Of a stretch of DNA of 64,000 nucleotides, positions 17,602-26,868 are shown one piece after another. Numbering within the stretch: position 1 is the first letter of the stretch; each line of letters starts with the position of its first letter. Position numbers and translations under genes: made by a program. The notes beneath the pieces were generated by a model. It made no database searches. It saw only the letters and a program-made list of their open reading frames with translations, and was not told the DNA's origin. The DNA is from NORP23 sp050302475 (GTDB lineage Bacteria > Pseudomonadota > Alphaproteobacteria > Rhodobacterales > Rhodobacteraceae), in the NCBI GenBank assembly GCA_050302475.1, contig JBNLBF010000006.1, forward strand, positions 62,001 through 126,000, read 5' to 3'.

Positions 17602-18168
17602 TCAATCCGCCAGATTTTCCAGCGTATAGCGGTAGCCCCCGGCGGCCAGATAGGTTTTTTCCGCGTCGGTGGACTTGCGGCCCAGCGCCTCGTTCCGCGC
17701 CGGAAATCGCCCGAATTCGCGGATAATCTCGCGATGAGCTCGCGCATGTTTCAGATCTTCGTCGCTTTGCAAACGCGATAGACTGGCCCGCACGGACGTA
17801 TCCTGATCAACAACCGATTCCGAATGCCTCAGCGGCAGGAAAAAGAACTGCCGCATCGATCCGTTGATCTTTTTATCATGACCCTGGGCAATAGCCCGTT
17901 TCGACAGGCACACGGCAATCTGATCCGTTGCGAATGACCGTCCGTCACCACGGAACATATTGCGCGGAAACTGGTCCAGAAGGATGATCAGTGCGAGGGC
18001 TGATCTAGGTTCGACCATCCACTCCCGAAACGCTCCGGCCCGAGCCTGTTCCCACATGTCCAGATAATTCTTCCGGATCTTGTCATCCACTTCGTCCGAG
18101 ACCGCGTACCAGCCTTTCGGTCCGATCGACTCCCAGAATTCCAGAATCTCTTCTGCGCGCCTGTCCAT
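17602..18168 (-). CDS. DUF924 family protein
   Basis: ATG 18168 (8 bases after AAGG) gives 188 residues. Family marks are ILEFWESIGPKGWY, PRSALALIILLDQFPRNMFRG, FFFLPLRHSES and HREIIREFGRFPARNEALGR. DUF924 proteins are helical and TPR-like with no established biochemical role. The gene stands between lpd and an MFS transporter in the same direction, with short gaps. Confidence 0.9.
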   Translation of the reverse strand: MDRRAEEILEFWESIGPKGWYAVSDEVDDKIRKNYLDMWEQARAGAFREWMVEPRSALALIILLDQFPRNMFRGDGRSFATDQIAVCLSKRAIAQGHDKKINGSMRQFFFLPLRHSESVVDQDTSVRASLSRLQSDEDLKHARAHREIIREFGRFPARNEALGRKSTDAEKTYLAAGGYRYTLENLAD

Positions 18169-18219
18169 GTCACTCACCTTGCTCTTTTTTTAGGCAGTTT
18201 TATGGATTCGCAGAAAATT

Positions 18220-19485
18220 TCAAGGATTTTCTGACGCTGCGTCAGCTTCTTCGGCCATGTCGATGGCAACTTCCTGCGCAACCTCTACAGCAACGGGTGA
18301 AGCCTGCGGCAGGATAGTGGCGTAGCTGGACGTGTCTTCCACCGAGATACCTTCGCGTTGCGTTGTCCTGTACAGGCCGTAACCGGAAATCAGGGCAAAT
18401 ATCACAACCAGAAATCCGAAATAGGCGTCCGGACCGAAAACGGTCATCAGCCAACCGATCAATACCGGCGCACCCACCGCGCCGACACCGTTCACGAACA
18501 GCAGGCCACCGGATGCTGATGCCATGTCTTCGGGATCAAGGTGATCATTCGTATAGGCGATTATCAGCGAATACATCGGGTTGGCGACACCGCCGACGAT
18601 GAAGGCAAGGATGAACAGGACGAAGCTGTAGGCGCTGAACATCAGACCAACCACCATCAGAATGGCGGCACCGCCGGTGCAGATGATGATCAGAAGACGG
18701 CGATCCATACGGTCCGACAACCATCCGACAGGAAACAGCATCACAAGCCCGCCGATATACATGACCGCCACAAAGATCGAGATGTCCTGAATGCTTAGGC
18801 CTTTTTCCGTTCCGTATACTGACGGCATCCCAAAGATTGCCGCAAATACCGCGCCGAGCAGGAAGGTCCCGACAACACCCATCGGCGAGGTGTTATACAG
18901 TTCCTTCAGTCCCATCCGTTTCGTCGCACGAAATACCGGTGCGGGGCTGATCGACAGTAGGATCGGCAGAAAAGACAGGGAAACGAGCACCGACATGACA
19001 ACGAACAAGGTGTAGTCGCGCGCATCCGCGAAGTTGATCGTGAACTGCGCCCCGATGATCCCGATCATCTGGATAATCATATAGGCCGATAGCGCCTTAC
19101 CACGTGTTTCGTTTGTGGCCGCGTCATTCAGCCAGCTTTCAGCCGTGACATAAACGCCTGCGAAGCTGAACCCGACAATCACACGCATCACGGTCCAGAC
19201 AATTGGATCCGGAATCGCCGCATAGAGGATAAATGCTGACGAGATCAGCGAGGCTAGCGCCGCAAACACCCGCACATGCCCGACCCGCCGGATCATGACC
19301 GGGGCGAGGTAGGAGCCCCCGAGGAAACCCGCGAAATAGCCGCTCATCACATACGACATGGCAGCGGGCGAAAAGTTTTCTGCCGCACCGCGAATACCCA
19401 GCAATGTCCCTTGCAGGCCGTTACCTGCCATCAGCAGCAACATGCCCAGCAAAAGTGCCCATGAATTTTTCAAAACGATGATCAC
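18220..19485 (-). CDS. Major facilitator superfamily transporter (YcaD-like)
   Basis: The start is GTG 19485, six bases after AGGAG. The 421-residue product shows 12 hydrophobic spans, the MFS loop motif GWLSDRMDRRLLII between spans 8 and 9, and AESWLNDAATNETRGKALSAYM, typical of the YcaD/multidrug-like branch. The last 40 residues form a hydrophilic acidic cytoplasmic tail (VAQEVAIDMAEEADAASENP). The substrate cannot be inferred. Confidence 0.87.
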   Translation of the reverse strand: MIIVLKNSWALLLGMLLLMAGNGLQGTLLGIRGAAENFSPAAMSYVMSGYFAGFLGGSYLAPVMIRRVGHVRVFAALASLISSAFILYAAIPDPIVWTVMRVIVGFSFAGVYVTAESWLNDAATNETRGKALSAYMIIQMIGIIGAQFTINFADARDYTLFVVMSVLVSLSFLPILLSISPAPVFRATKRMGLKELYNTSPMGVVGTFLLGAVFAAIFGMPSVYGTEKGLSIQDISIFVAVMYIGGLVMLFPVGWLSDRMDRRLLIIICTGGAAILMVVGLMFSAYSFVLFILAFIVGGVANPMYSLIIAYTNDHLDPEDMASASGGLLFVNGVGAVGAPVLIGWLMTVFGPDAYFGFLVVIFALISGYGLYRTTQREGISVEDTSSYATILPQASPVAVEVAQEVAIDMAEEADAASENP

Positions 19486-19539
19486 GCGAATCTCCTTTGT
19501 CGCCTGCTTACGCCTGCACGCGTGCGCTGCGGAGTCAAA

Positions 19540-20598
19540 TTACGACTGGTTGTGAAAAAGCAGCGAACTGTCGCCGTAGGAAAAGAACCGATACCGCTCG
19601 GCGATGGCGTGGGCATAGATTGCCTGCATTCGCTCCATTCCGACAAGCGCCGAGACCAGCATCAGAAGCGTGGATTTCGGCAGGTGGAAATTGGTCATCA
19701 GGGCATCGGTCACCTTGAACGTATAGCCGGGACGGATGAAGATATCCGTGTCCCCGACCCACGGGCGGATATGACCCGGACGATCCGCCGCCGTTTCGAT
19801 CAGTCGCAGCGCCGTGGTTCCAACCGGGATCACGCGGCCGCCATTGGCGATGGTTTGATTGATGGCGGTTGCGGCTTCCTCGGTGACCTCGCCCCATTCG
19901 GCATGCATCTTATGATCTTCGATATTGTCGACCTTGACCGGCAGGAAGGTCCCTGCCCCGACATGCAAAGTGACCTCGGTTGAGCGCACGCCCCTGTCGC
20001 TGAGTGCTTGCAACAGCCCATCATCGAAATGCAGAGACGCCGTCGGGGCGGCGACGGCGCCGATGCGGCGGGCGAAAACTGTCTGGTAGTCCTCCATATC
20101 CGCAGCATCCGCCGCGCGTTTAGCGGCAATGTATGGGGGCAAGGGCATCTCTCCGATGGCGCTGACGGCCTTGTCCAGCGCGTCCCCGGACTCGGAAAAC
20201 CGTAATGTGACCTCACCACCCTGTTTCGCAATGACCTCTGCCGTCAGGTGATCGGCAAAATGGATCACATCCCCGAGTGCCAGCCGTTTTGCCGGACGGG
20301 CCAGCGTCACCCAGCTTTCCGGGCCGAGATGTTCGATCAGCGTTGCCTCTATCTGCGCCTCTCCTGACCCGCTCTGCGTCTCGCGCCGACGCACGCCACG
20401 CAGGCGGGCCGGGATGACGCGGGTATTGTTGAAAACCAGAAGATCACCGGCACGCAAAAACGCGGGCAGATCGCTGACATGCGCATCCTGCAAATCCCCA
20501 TCTGACACCAACAGACGCGAGGCCGGGCGTGGCTTTACCGGGCGCAGCGCGATTAGCTCCTCGGGCAGATCAAAGTCAAAATCATCCAGCGTCAGCAC
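19540..20598 (-). CDS. queA: S-adenosylmethionine:tRNA ribosyltransferase-isomerase
   Basis: QueA builds epoxyqueuosine on tRNA from preQ1 and AdoMet. GTG 20598 is preferred (AAAGGA eight bases upstream), giving 352 residues beginning MLTLDDFDFDLPEELIA. Hallmarks are RPASRLLV, DLLVFNNTRVIPARL, PLPPYI, FARRIGAVAAPTASLHFD and TNFHLPKSTLLMLVSAL. tgt is not adjacent. It is divergent from the peroxiredoxin gene. Confidence 0.95.
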   Translation of the reverse strand: MLTLDDFDFDLPEELIALRPVKPRPASRLLVSDGDLQDAHVSDLPAFLRAGDLLVFNNTRVIPARLRGVRRRETQSGSGEAQIEATLIEHLGPESWVTLARPAKRLALGDVIHFADHLTAEVIAKQGGEVTLRFSESGDALDKAVSAIGEMPLPPYIAAKRAADAADMEDYQTVFARRIGAVAAPTASLHFDDGLLQALSDRGVRSTEVTLHVGAGTFLPVKVDNIEDHKMHAEWGEVTEEAATAINQTIANGGRVIPVGTTALRLIETAADRPGHIRPWVGDTDIFIRPGYTFKVTDALMTNFHLPKSTLLMLVSALVGMERMQAIYAHAIAERYRFFSYGDSSLLFHNQS

Positions 20599-20713
20599 AG
20601 TCAAAATCCTTTCGCCGCCCACATAGCGCCGGAACTTTCGAATGAACAGAATAATCCGGTTTTACTTCCTGAGCGTAATGCTATTTTGAAGATCAAATTG
20701 TTAGGGGGAAACC

Positions 20714-21172
20714 ATGCAAGAAAATGACAAAATGCCGGACTTCACTTTGCCCCGTGATGGTGGAGGCGAGGTCTCACTTTCCGATTTCGCAGGCAAAAAG
20801 CTGGTGATGTTTCTGTATCCAAAAGATGACACGCCGGGTTGCACACTCGAATCCATCGAATTCACGGCCAAACAGGCCTTGTTCGAAGCCGAGGGAGCCG
20901 CAATTGTTGGACTGTCCAAAGACAGTGTTGCCAGTCACGACAAGTTTTGCGCCAAGCACGATCTAAAAGTGCCGCTTCTGTCTGACGAAGACGGTAGTCT
21001 GATAGAGGCGCTTGGCGCGTGGGTGGAGAAAAACATGTATGGCAAGAAACACTGGGGGATCGAGCGATCAACCTTCCTGATCGACGGCGACGGCGTTATT
21101 CGGAATATCTGGCGCAAGGTCAAAGTTGACGGTCATGTGGACGAGGTTCTGGAGGCTGTAAAATCGCTCTGA
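20714..21172 (+). CDS. bcp: Thioredoxin-dependent peroxiredoxin, BCP/PrxQ type
   Basis: 152 residues with the peroxidatic cysteine Cys43 in PKDDTPGCTLE. The usual partner cysteine five residues later is missing (Ser/Ile/Glu there). A second cysteine, Cys79 in HDKFCAKHD, lies where the alpha-3 resolving cysteine of other BCPs is found, so an atypical 2-Cys mechanism is likely. Reduces H2O2 and organic peroxides in the cytoplasm. A strong AGGGGG site precedes the ATG. It stands alone, upstream of the M23 gene. Confidence 0.92.
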   Translation: MQENDKMPDFTLPRDGGGEVSLSDFAGKKLVMFLYPKDDTPGCTLESIEFTAKQALFEAEGAAIVGLSKDSVASHDKFCAKHDLKVPLLSDEDGSLIEALGAWVEKNMYGKKHWGIERSTFLIDGDGVIRNIWRKVKVDGHVDEVLEAVKSL

Positions 21173-21279
21173 GCGAGTGGTCGCTTACCAAATGACATTG
21201 CCCCGGATTGCGGTTGCCATTTTCGGCGCATTTACCTATTCACTTACGTGCTGGTAAAGCGTACGCGGAGCATGTGTGC

Positions 21280-22617
21280 ATGACGGGTAAACCCGAATCC
21301 CACGGGATCATTTTCAGGATCAACAGATCCCTGTCGAAGGTCCTACCGGAACAGACCATTGTTTTACGCAATCGCGCCGGGGAGTCGGAACTCTCCCTGT
21401 CGCCATTGCAACGGGCATTTATGTTTATCGGCGTGGCGCTGACCATCGGCTGGTTGATGGTTGCGACTTCCGCCACCGTGTCCGGATTCCTCGATTCTGA
21501 TTCTGCCGAAGCCCAGAGCGATGCGATTCAGGCTGTTTATAAATCCCGCCTTGCTGAACTGGCCGCTGAACGGGACGCGTTTGCGCTGGAAAAACAGGAA
21601 ACGCAGGAGAAGTTCGAATTGGCGTTGCAGCAGATCGCCGCGCAACAGGACGAACTGATCGCGGCGATGACCGTTCAGAATGAACAGCAGATCACCATGT
21701 TCGCGCTGCAACGCAAGCTGAACCGGGCGATTACGGAACGCAACGCAGCGCAACAGAATCTTGACGGTCTGCAGGCGGAATTTGCGGCCATGACCGAAGG
21801 CACCGGCCCCCGTGAAAGCAGCGAAACGGAACTTGTTACGACGCTAGGCGCGTTGAACCTTGCGCTGTCGGAAACCGTTGAACAACGCGACACGGCAAAT
21901 GCAACGATTGCTGAGCTGGAAGAGGAAATCGAGTTAACGGCGCAGCAGATCCGCCTCGACGCGCAACGCCGTGACCGGATGATTTCGCAGGTCGAGGACG
22001 CCGTGCAGATTTCCCTCGGCCCGCTGGAAAACAGCCTCAACCGCACCGGCATGGACGTGGACAGCCTGTTGGCGACGATTAGACGGAATTATTCCGGGGC
22101 AGGTGGTGTAAATTTTACGATGCTCGATAGCCCCTCTCTGGAGGGGTTGGACCCGGTTGATCGGCGTCTGCAATTGCTGATGCAGAAACTGGACGAGGTA
22201 CAGCTTTATACAATTGCTGTTGCGAAACTTCCTATCGCGATGCCGGTCCGTTCAGCTGTCCGCTTCACCAGCCCGTTTGGAATGCGCGACGGTCGCCCGC
22301 ATAACGGCATGGATATGGCCGGGCCCGTTGGGACCCCCATTTATGCGACCGCAGACGGGTATGTCACTTTCGCCGGTCGGCAAAGCGGATATGGCAATCT
22401 GATCATTATTCAGCATGAATTCGGCTTTACCACGCGCTATGCGCATCTAAGCGCCATCCACGTGGAAAAAGGCGAAAGAGTCTCGCGCGGGGAGCGAATC
22501 GGTGATATGGGAAATACTGGTAGGAGTACTGGCAGTCATCTTCACTACGAAGTGCATGTAAACGGCACCCCCGTTAATCCAAGTCAATATATCAAGGCAG
22601 GACAAGATGTTTACTAA
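21280..22617 (+). CDS. M23 (LytM) peptidoglycan endopeptidase with coiled coil
   Basis: ATG 21280 lies 9 bases after CGGAG, giving 445 residues. Order: cytoplasmic N terminus; one membrane span (residues about 47-69, FMFIGVALTIGWLMVATSATV); a long coiled coil (about 85-230); a linker; then an M23 domain with Zn ligands in GRPHNGMDMAG (H-x3-D) and SHLHYEVHVNG (HxH). It should cut peptide cross-links in the periplasm. The stop lies 11 bp inside the bactofilin gene, so the two are coupled. This is the classic peptidase-bactofilin pair that locates wall remodelling. Confidence 0.92.
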   Translation: MTGKPESHGIIFRINRSLSKVLPEQTIVLRNRAGESELSLSPLQRAFMFIGVALTIGWLMVATSATVSGFLDSDSAEAQSDAIQAVYKSRLAELAAERDAFALEKQETQEKFELALQQIAAQQDELIAAMTVQNEQQITMFALQRKLNRAITERNAAQQNLDGLQAEFAAMTEGTGPRESSETELVTTLGALNLALSETVEQRDTANATIAELEEEIELTAQQIRLDAQRRDRMISQVEDAVQISLGPLENSLNRTGMDVDSLLATIRRNYSGAGGVNFTMLDSPSLEGLDPVDRRLQLLMQKLDEVQLYTIAVAKLPIAMPVRSAVRFTSPFGMRDGRPHNGMDMAGPVGTPIYATADGYVTFAGRQSGYGNLIIIQHEFGFTTRYAHLSAIHVEKGERVSRGERIGDMGNTGRSTGSHLHYEVHVNGTPVNPSQYIKAGQDVY

Positions 22618-23068
22618 AAAAGACGAACAAAAACCCGAATCCAAAGAAGAACCGAAAGCCTCTGGCGCTCCGGTTAGCTCGACGCCCGCTCCGTCGCCGT
22701 CGAACAAGCCGAAACCGGCCCCGTCTATTATTTCTTCTGATCTGACGATCAAAGGGAATATCAACACGACAGGTGATATTCAGGTCGAAGGTACCGTCGA
22801 AGGCGATATCCGCGCCCATATGCTGACAATCGGCGAAGGCGCAACGATCAAAGGCGAAGTGATGGCTGACGATGTTGTTGTCCATGGCCGTGTTGTCGGT
22901 CGTCTGCGCGGTCTGAAGGTCCGCCTGACCGCAACCGCACGTGTTGAAGGCGACATCGTTCACAAGACGATCGCCATCGAAAGCGGTGCGCATTTTGAAG
23001 GCTCCGTGCAGCGCCAGGACGATCCGCTGTCCAACGCCGGCAATAACAAGCCAGCGTCTGCCGCCTGA
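22607..23068 (+). CDS. Bactofilin (polymer-forming cytoskeletal protein)
   Basis: 153 residues. A disordered Pro/Ser/Lys-rich N terminus (about 40 residues) precedes a DUF583 beta-helix with short repeats such as IKGNINTTGDIQVEGTVEGDIRAHMLTIGEGATIKGEV, and a short disordered tail. Bactofilins polymerise without nucleotide and recruit wall enzymes at the membrane. It overlaps the M23 gene by 11 bp and is followed by a strong terminator. Confidence 0.94.
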   Translation: MFTKKDEQKPESKEEPKASGAPVSSTPAPSPSNKPKPAPSIISSDLTIKGNINTTGDIQVEGTVEGDIRAHMLTIGEGATIKGEVMADDVVVHGRVVGRLRGLKVRLTATARVEGDIVHKTIAIESGAHFEGSVQRQDDPLSNAGNNKPASAA

Positions 23069-23092
23069 TCGGCACACCCCCAAATGAAGACA

Positions 23093-23124
23093 GGGCTTCG
23101 GAGGTTATCCGGAGCCCTTTTTAT
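23093..23124 (+). terminator. Rho-independent terminator after the bactofilin gene
   Basis: GGGCTTCGGA (23093-23102) and TCCGGAGCCC (23108-23117) form a 10-bp stem with one G-T pair and a 5-base loop. TTTTTATT follows. Confidence 0.9.
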
Positions 23125-23219
23125 TTGCCGAAAACAGCCGTTATTGATTGCAGTTCGCTGCCCTTTTCCTGTATAGTCGAAACCACAAGATATTGATGTT
23201 TTCAGGCTGATTACCCCGC

Positions 23220-25931
23220 ATGACCGACGATATAGAGACACCGGAAGACGATAACGACCGCCCTGAGCGGCCCGTCTATGATGGACCCACAATCGATATC
23301 GAGACGGAGATGAAAGACTCCTATCTCGATTACGCGATGAGCGTGATTGTCAGCCGCGCCATTCCGGACCTGCGCGACGGCCTGAAACCCGTCCACCGGC
23401 GTATTCTCTATGCCATGCACGAGACGAACAACACGCACGATAAGGCCTACCGTAAATCTGCGCGGCCCGTCGGCGACGTAATGGGTCAGTATCACCCGCA
23501 TGGTGACAGCGCGATTTACGATGCGCTGGTGCGCATGGCGCAGGATTTTTCTATGTCACTACCGCTGCTCGACGGGCAGGGAAATTTCGGGTCCATGGAC
23601 GGCGATAACCCCGCCGCGATGCGCTATACCGAAGTGCGGATGGATAAGCCCGCCGCCTACCTGCTGGCCGACATCGACAAAGATACGGTCGATTTTCAGG
23701 ACAATTACGACGGCAAGCAGCAAGAGCCATCCGTACTGCCTGCCCGCTTCCCGAATATGCTGGTCAATGGCGCTGGTGGCATCGCCGTTGGTATGGCCAC
23801 CAACATCCCTCCGCACAATCTGGGGGAAGTGATCGACGCCACGCAGGCGCTGATTGAAAACCCTGATCTTGATTCGGTTCAGTTGATGGAACACATCCCC
23901 GCCCCGGACTTTCCGACAGGTGGTGTAATCCTTGGACAGTCCGGGGCAATTAAAGCCTATACCGAGGGTCGCGGCTCCGTCATCGTTCGCGCCAAGTCTA
24001 CGGTCGAAGAAATCCGCAAGGATCGTTGGGCGATTGTTGTTACCGAAATCCCGTATCAGGTGAACAAGGCCACCATGATCGAAAAGATCGCGGAAATGGC
24101 CCGCGAGAAAAAGATCGACGGGATCGCCCATGTGCAGGATGAATCCGACCGGTTCGGTGTTCGCGTGGTTATCGAACTGCGCCGCGACGCCACGGCAGAG
24201 GTCGTGCTGAACCAGCTTTACCGGTTCACGCCACTGCAGACCCATTTTGGCTGCAACATGCTGGCATTGAATGGCGGACGCCCCGAAACGCTAACGCTGC
24301 GCAGCTTCCTGACTAACTTCATTTCGTTCCGCGAAGAAGTTGTCGCCCGTCGTACAGCGTTTGAATTGCGCAAAGCCCGCGAACGCAGTCATGTGCTGTG
24401 TGGTCTGGCGGTGGCGGTCAGCAATGTTGATGAAATCGTCGCGACGATCCGATCCTCCGCTGATCCGGCGGAAGCCCGCGAAAAACTGATGACCCGGCGC
24501 TGGCCGGCGCATGACATCGCCGATTATATCAAGCTGATCGATGATCCGTCGCACAAGATCAACGATGACGGCACCTATAATCTGTCCGAAACACAAGCCC
24601 GCGCCATTCTGGAACTGCGCCTGCAACGCCTGACTGCGATGGGTGTCAAAGAAGTTACGGACGAGCTGCAGGATCTCGCGATCAAGATCAAAGATTACCT
24701 CGATATCCTGCGCTCTCGCGACCGGATCATGGAGATTATTTCCAACGAATTGGCTGAGGTCAAAGAGCTGTTCGCCGTGCCGCGCCGATCCGAAATCGTC
24801 GAATTCTCGGGCGATATGGATGACGAGGACCTGATAGAAAAAGAAGACATGGTCGTGACCGTCACCGAGTCCGGCTATATCAAACGGACGGCGATTGATG
24901 AATTCCGCTCTCAAAAGCGGGGCGGCAAAGGCCTGCAAGGCATGAACACGAAGGAGGAGGATTTCGTCACCACCCTGTTCGTTGCCAACACCCACACGCC
25001 GCTGCTAGTCTTCACCACCGACGGGATCGTGTTCAAACTGAAGACCTGGCGCTTGCCGCAAGGGGGCCGAACGTCAAAAGGCAAAGCCATCGTTAACCTG
25101 TTGCCGATCCCGCAGGATGCCAGCGTTGCCGCGATCATGCCCGTTGATGTCCCCGAGGATGAGTGGGAGAATTTGCAGATTGTCTTTGCCACCTCCACCG
25201 GCGATGTGCGGCGCAACGCGCTGTCAGATTTCACCAATGTAAAATCCAACGGCAAGATCGCCATGAAGCTGCCCGAAGGCACGCGCCTGATCAATGCACG
25301 CATCTGTAACGAACAAAATGACTTCCTACTAACCACGCGTTTGGGCAAAGCGATTCGCTTCCCTGTTACCGATGTACGGGTGTTCAAAGGGCGCGATTCA
25401 ACTGGCGTGCGCGGAATCAAGCTGGCAGCGGGTGACGAGGTCGTTTCCATGTCTATCCTGCGTCATGTCGATGCGACGTCGGACGAAAGAAACGCCTATT
25501 TCAAAATGCGCCGGGCTGTTACCGGTGAAGAAAGCGGTGAAGTCGAAGACACCATCGAGACCATTTCGCCCGAGCGTTATGCCGAGCTCTCGGCCCTGGA
25601 GGAATGGATCCTGACGATCACTGCTTCAGGCTTCGGAAAACGCTCCTCCTCCCACGAATACAGGGTTTCCGGACGTGGCGGGCAAGGTATTGCCGCCGCA
25701 AACCTCACACGACGTGATGACGCGATTATCGCCACCTTCCCTGTGGAGGACGAGGATCAGATCATGTTGGCGACAGATAGCGGTCAATCGATTCGCTGTC
25801 CGGTCGATGGCATTTCCCGTCAGGGGCGTGCGTCATCCGGCGTAAGGGTGTTCCAGACAGGTAATGATGAAAAAGTAGTCTCGGTTGCATGGATTGCAGA
25901 CAAGCATGAAGATGAAACCGATGAAGAATAG
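23220..25931 (+). CDS. gyrA: DNA gyrase subunit A
   Basis: 903 residues. The breakage-reunion domain carries the active-site Tyr136 in MRYTEVR. The quinolone-resistance region reads HPHGDSAIYDALVRMAQ, with Ser97 and Asp101 at the positions of E. coli Ser83 and Asp87, the sensitive residues. The C-terminal beta-pinwheel includes the GyrA box QKRGGKGLQG (Q-[R/K]-R-G-G-[R/K]-G), which distinguishes gyrase from ParC, and a second related repeat (RVSGRGGQGIAAANL). It forms A2B2 with GyrB and introduces negative supercoils. Monocistronic. Confidence 0.97.
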   Translation: MTDDIETPEDDNDRPERPVYDGPTIDIETEMKDSYLDYAMSVIVSRAIPDLRDGLKPVHRRILYAMHETNNTHDKAYRKSARPVGDVMGQYHPHGDSAIYDALVRMAQDFSMSLPLLDGQGNFGSMDGDNPAAMRYTEVRMDKPAAYLLADIDKDTVDFQDNYDGKQQEPSVLPARFPNMLVNGAGGIAVGMATNIPPHNLGEVIDATQALIENPDLDSVQLMEHIPAPDFPTGGVILGQSGAIKAYTEGRGSVIVRAKSTVEEIRKDRWAIVVTEIPYQVNKATMIEKIAEMAREKKIDGIAHVQDESDRFGVRVVIELRRDATAEVVLNQLYRFTPLQTHFGCNMLALNGGRPETLTLRSFLTNFISFREEVVARRTAFELRKARERSHVLCGLAVAVSNVDEIVATIRSSADPAEAREKLMTRRWPAHDIADYIKLIDDPSHKINDDGTYNLSETQARAILELRLQRLTAMGVKEVTDELQDLAIKIKDYLDILRSRDRIMEIISNELAEVKELFAVPRRSEIVEFSGDMDDEDLIEKEDMVVTVTESGYIKRTAIDEFRSQKRGGKGLQGMNTKEEDFVTTLFVANTHTPLLVFTTDGIVFKLKTWRLPQGGRTSKGKAIVNLLPIPQDASVAAIMPVDVPEDEWENLQIVFATSTGDVRRNALSDFTNVKSNGKIAMKLPEGTRLINARICNEQNDFLLTTRLGKAIRFPVTDVRVFKGRDSTGVRGIKLAAGDEVVSMSILRHVDATSDERNAYFKMRRAVTGEESGEVEDTIETISPERYAELSALEEWILTITASGFGKRSSSHEYRVSGRGGQGIAAANLTRRDDAIIATFPVEDEDQIMLATDSGQSIRCPVDGISRQGRASSGVRVFQTGNDEKVVSVAWIADKHEDETDEE

Positions 25932-26031
25932 CAACAATTCGCATAAAAATTCACCAATTAACCCCAGTTCAATTGTTTTTTGCCATATCGCACAGTAAAC
26001 ACGATTTAGCTTTGGAAGCGGGGAAGCACGA

Positions 26032-26802
26032 ATGATTATTAAACGTTTGATTTTAGCGGTCGGACTTTCAGCAGCATGCGTTGCACCTGCGACCGCTGAT
26101 TTGTACCGACTGGGTCACACAGTTGGGCTCGGAACTACATTTGGTTTCGACCCGGATAACAGTGGCGACATATACAACACAATGCACGGCGAATTTACGA
26201 CCGGCTACTATAGCTGGTCGACGGGAATATACGCACAGGGCGATTACTCTCTGGACGTGTTTACAACCGATTACCGAGGGGCTGAAGCTTCTATCATCGT
26301 TACGCGCGATTTTGGGGCTGCCAAATTTGGTGCGTCATTAGGTGCCCTTATGATCGAAGATCAGAACATCTATTTTTCTGCCGGATTGATCGGTATGGCG
26401 CAATTGGGCGGCGGGACCTACCTGCAAGGTGAAATTGGAGCCTACACGGATGGCGAAGACGGTCAGTTTTTCGCTGACAACACCTACTTTGCGCAGGTCC
26501 GTCTTGATCATGAAATTACATCAGAATGGGATGTTTACGCCAAATATGGTCGTGTACAAAACGACACATTCGAAGTTGATCGTGGCCTTGTAGGGGTAAC
26601 TTACAGCGCGACCGGATCACCTTGGATGTTGAGCGGCGGTGTGGGTGCCTATCGGGTTGATGGAACCGTGTATCCAGCCATAAATGCTGAGTTTAAATTT
26701 GCGTTTGGTGGCGAAACACTTCCCCAGCCTATCAGCGGTCTTGCGGCACGTCCGTTCGACAAGTTCGAGATTTTCGAATTCTCGACACATACACTAGACT
26801 AA
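26032..26802 (+). CDS. Secreted, probably outer-membrane beta-rich protein of unknown family
   Basis: 256 residues with a signal peptide (MIIKRLILAVGLSAACVAPATA, cleavage before DLYRLG). The rest alternates short amphipathic strands with Gly/Tyr-rich turns (for example GYYSWSTGIYAQGDYSLDVF and ASLGALMIEDQNIYFSAGL), as in small porin-like barrels. The C terminus (FSTHTLD) lacks the terminal aromatic of canonical outer-membrane proteins, and a short tail after the last strand may extend from a barrel. I do not recognise the family. Flanked by gyrA and a terminator. Confidence 0.72.
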   Translation: MIIKRLILAVGLSAACVAPATADLYRLGHTVGLGTTFGFDPDNSGDIYNTMHGEFTTGYYSWSTGIYAQGDYSLDVFTTDYRGAEASIIVTRDFGAAKFGASLGALMIEDQNIYFSAGLIGMAQLGGGTYLQGEIGAYTDGEDGQFFADNTYFAQVRLDHEITSEWDVYAKYGRVQNDTFEVDRGLVGVTYSATGSPWMLSGGVGAYRVDGTVYPAINAEFKFAFGGETLPQPISGLAARPFDKFEIFEFSTHTLD

Positions 26803-26817
26803 CAACGACACCGAATA

Positions 26818-26841
26818 GGGGCCGCTGGCCCCTTTTCTTTT
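26818..26841 (+). terminator. Rho-independent terminator
   Basis: GGGGCC (26818-26823), loop GCT, GGCCCC (26827-26832), then TTTTCTTTT. It ends the beta-rich protein gene just before trmFO. Confidence 0.88.
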
Positions 26842-26868
26842 GCCTGCAGCTACCGTAAAGCCTGCGGC

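Noticed and set aside
20632..20647. GAAC-N8-GAAC upstream of queA, resembling a LexA box
   Set aside because: The spacing is 8 instead of 7; LexA sites here have strict N7 spacing.
25959..25973. TTAA-N7-TCAA upstream of the beta-rich protein gene, a 7/8 CtrA-like match
   Set aside because: Single-mismatch sites are expected by chance in intergenic AT-rich DNA, and nothing else ties the gene to CtrA.
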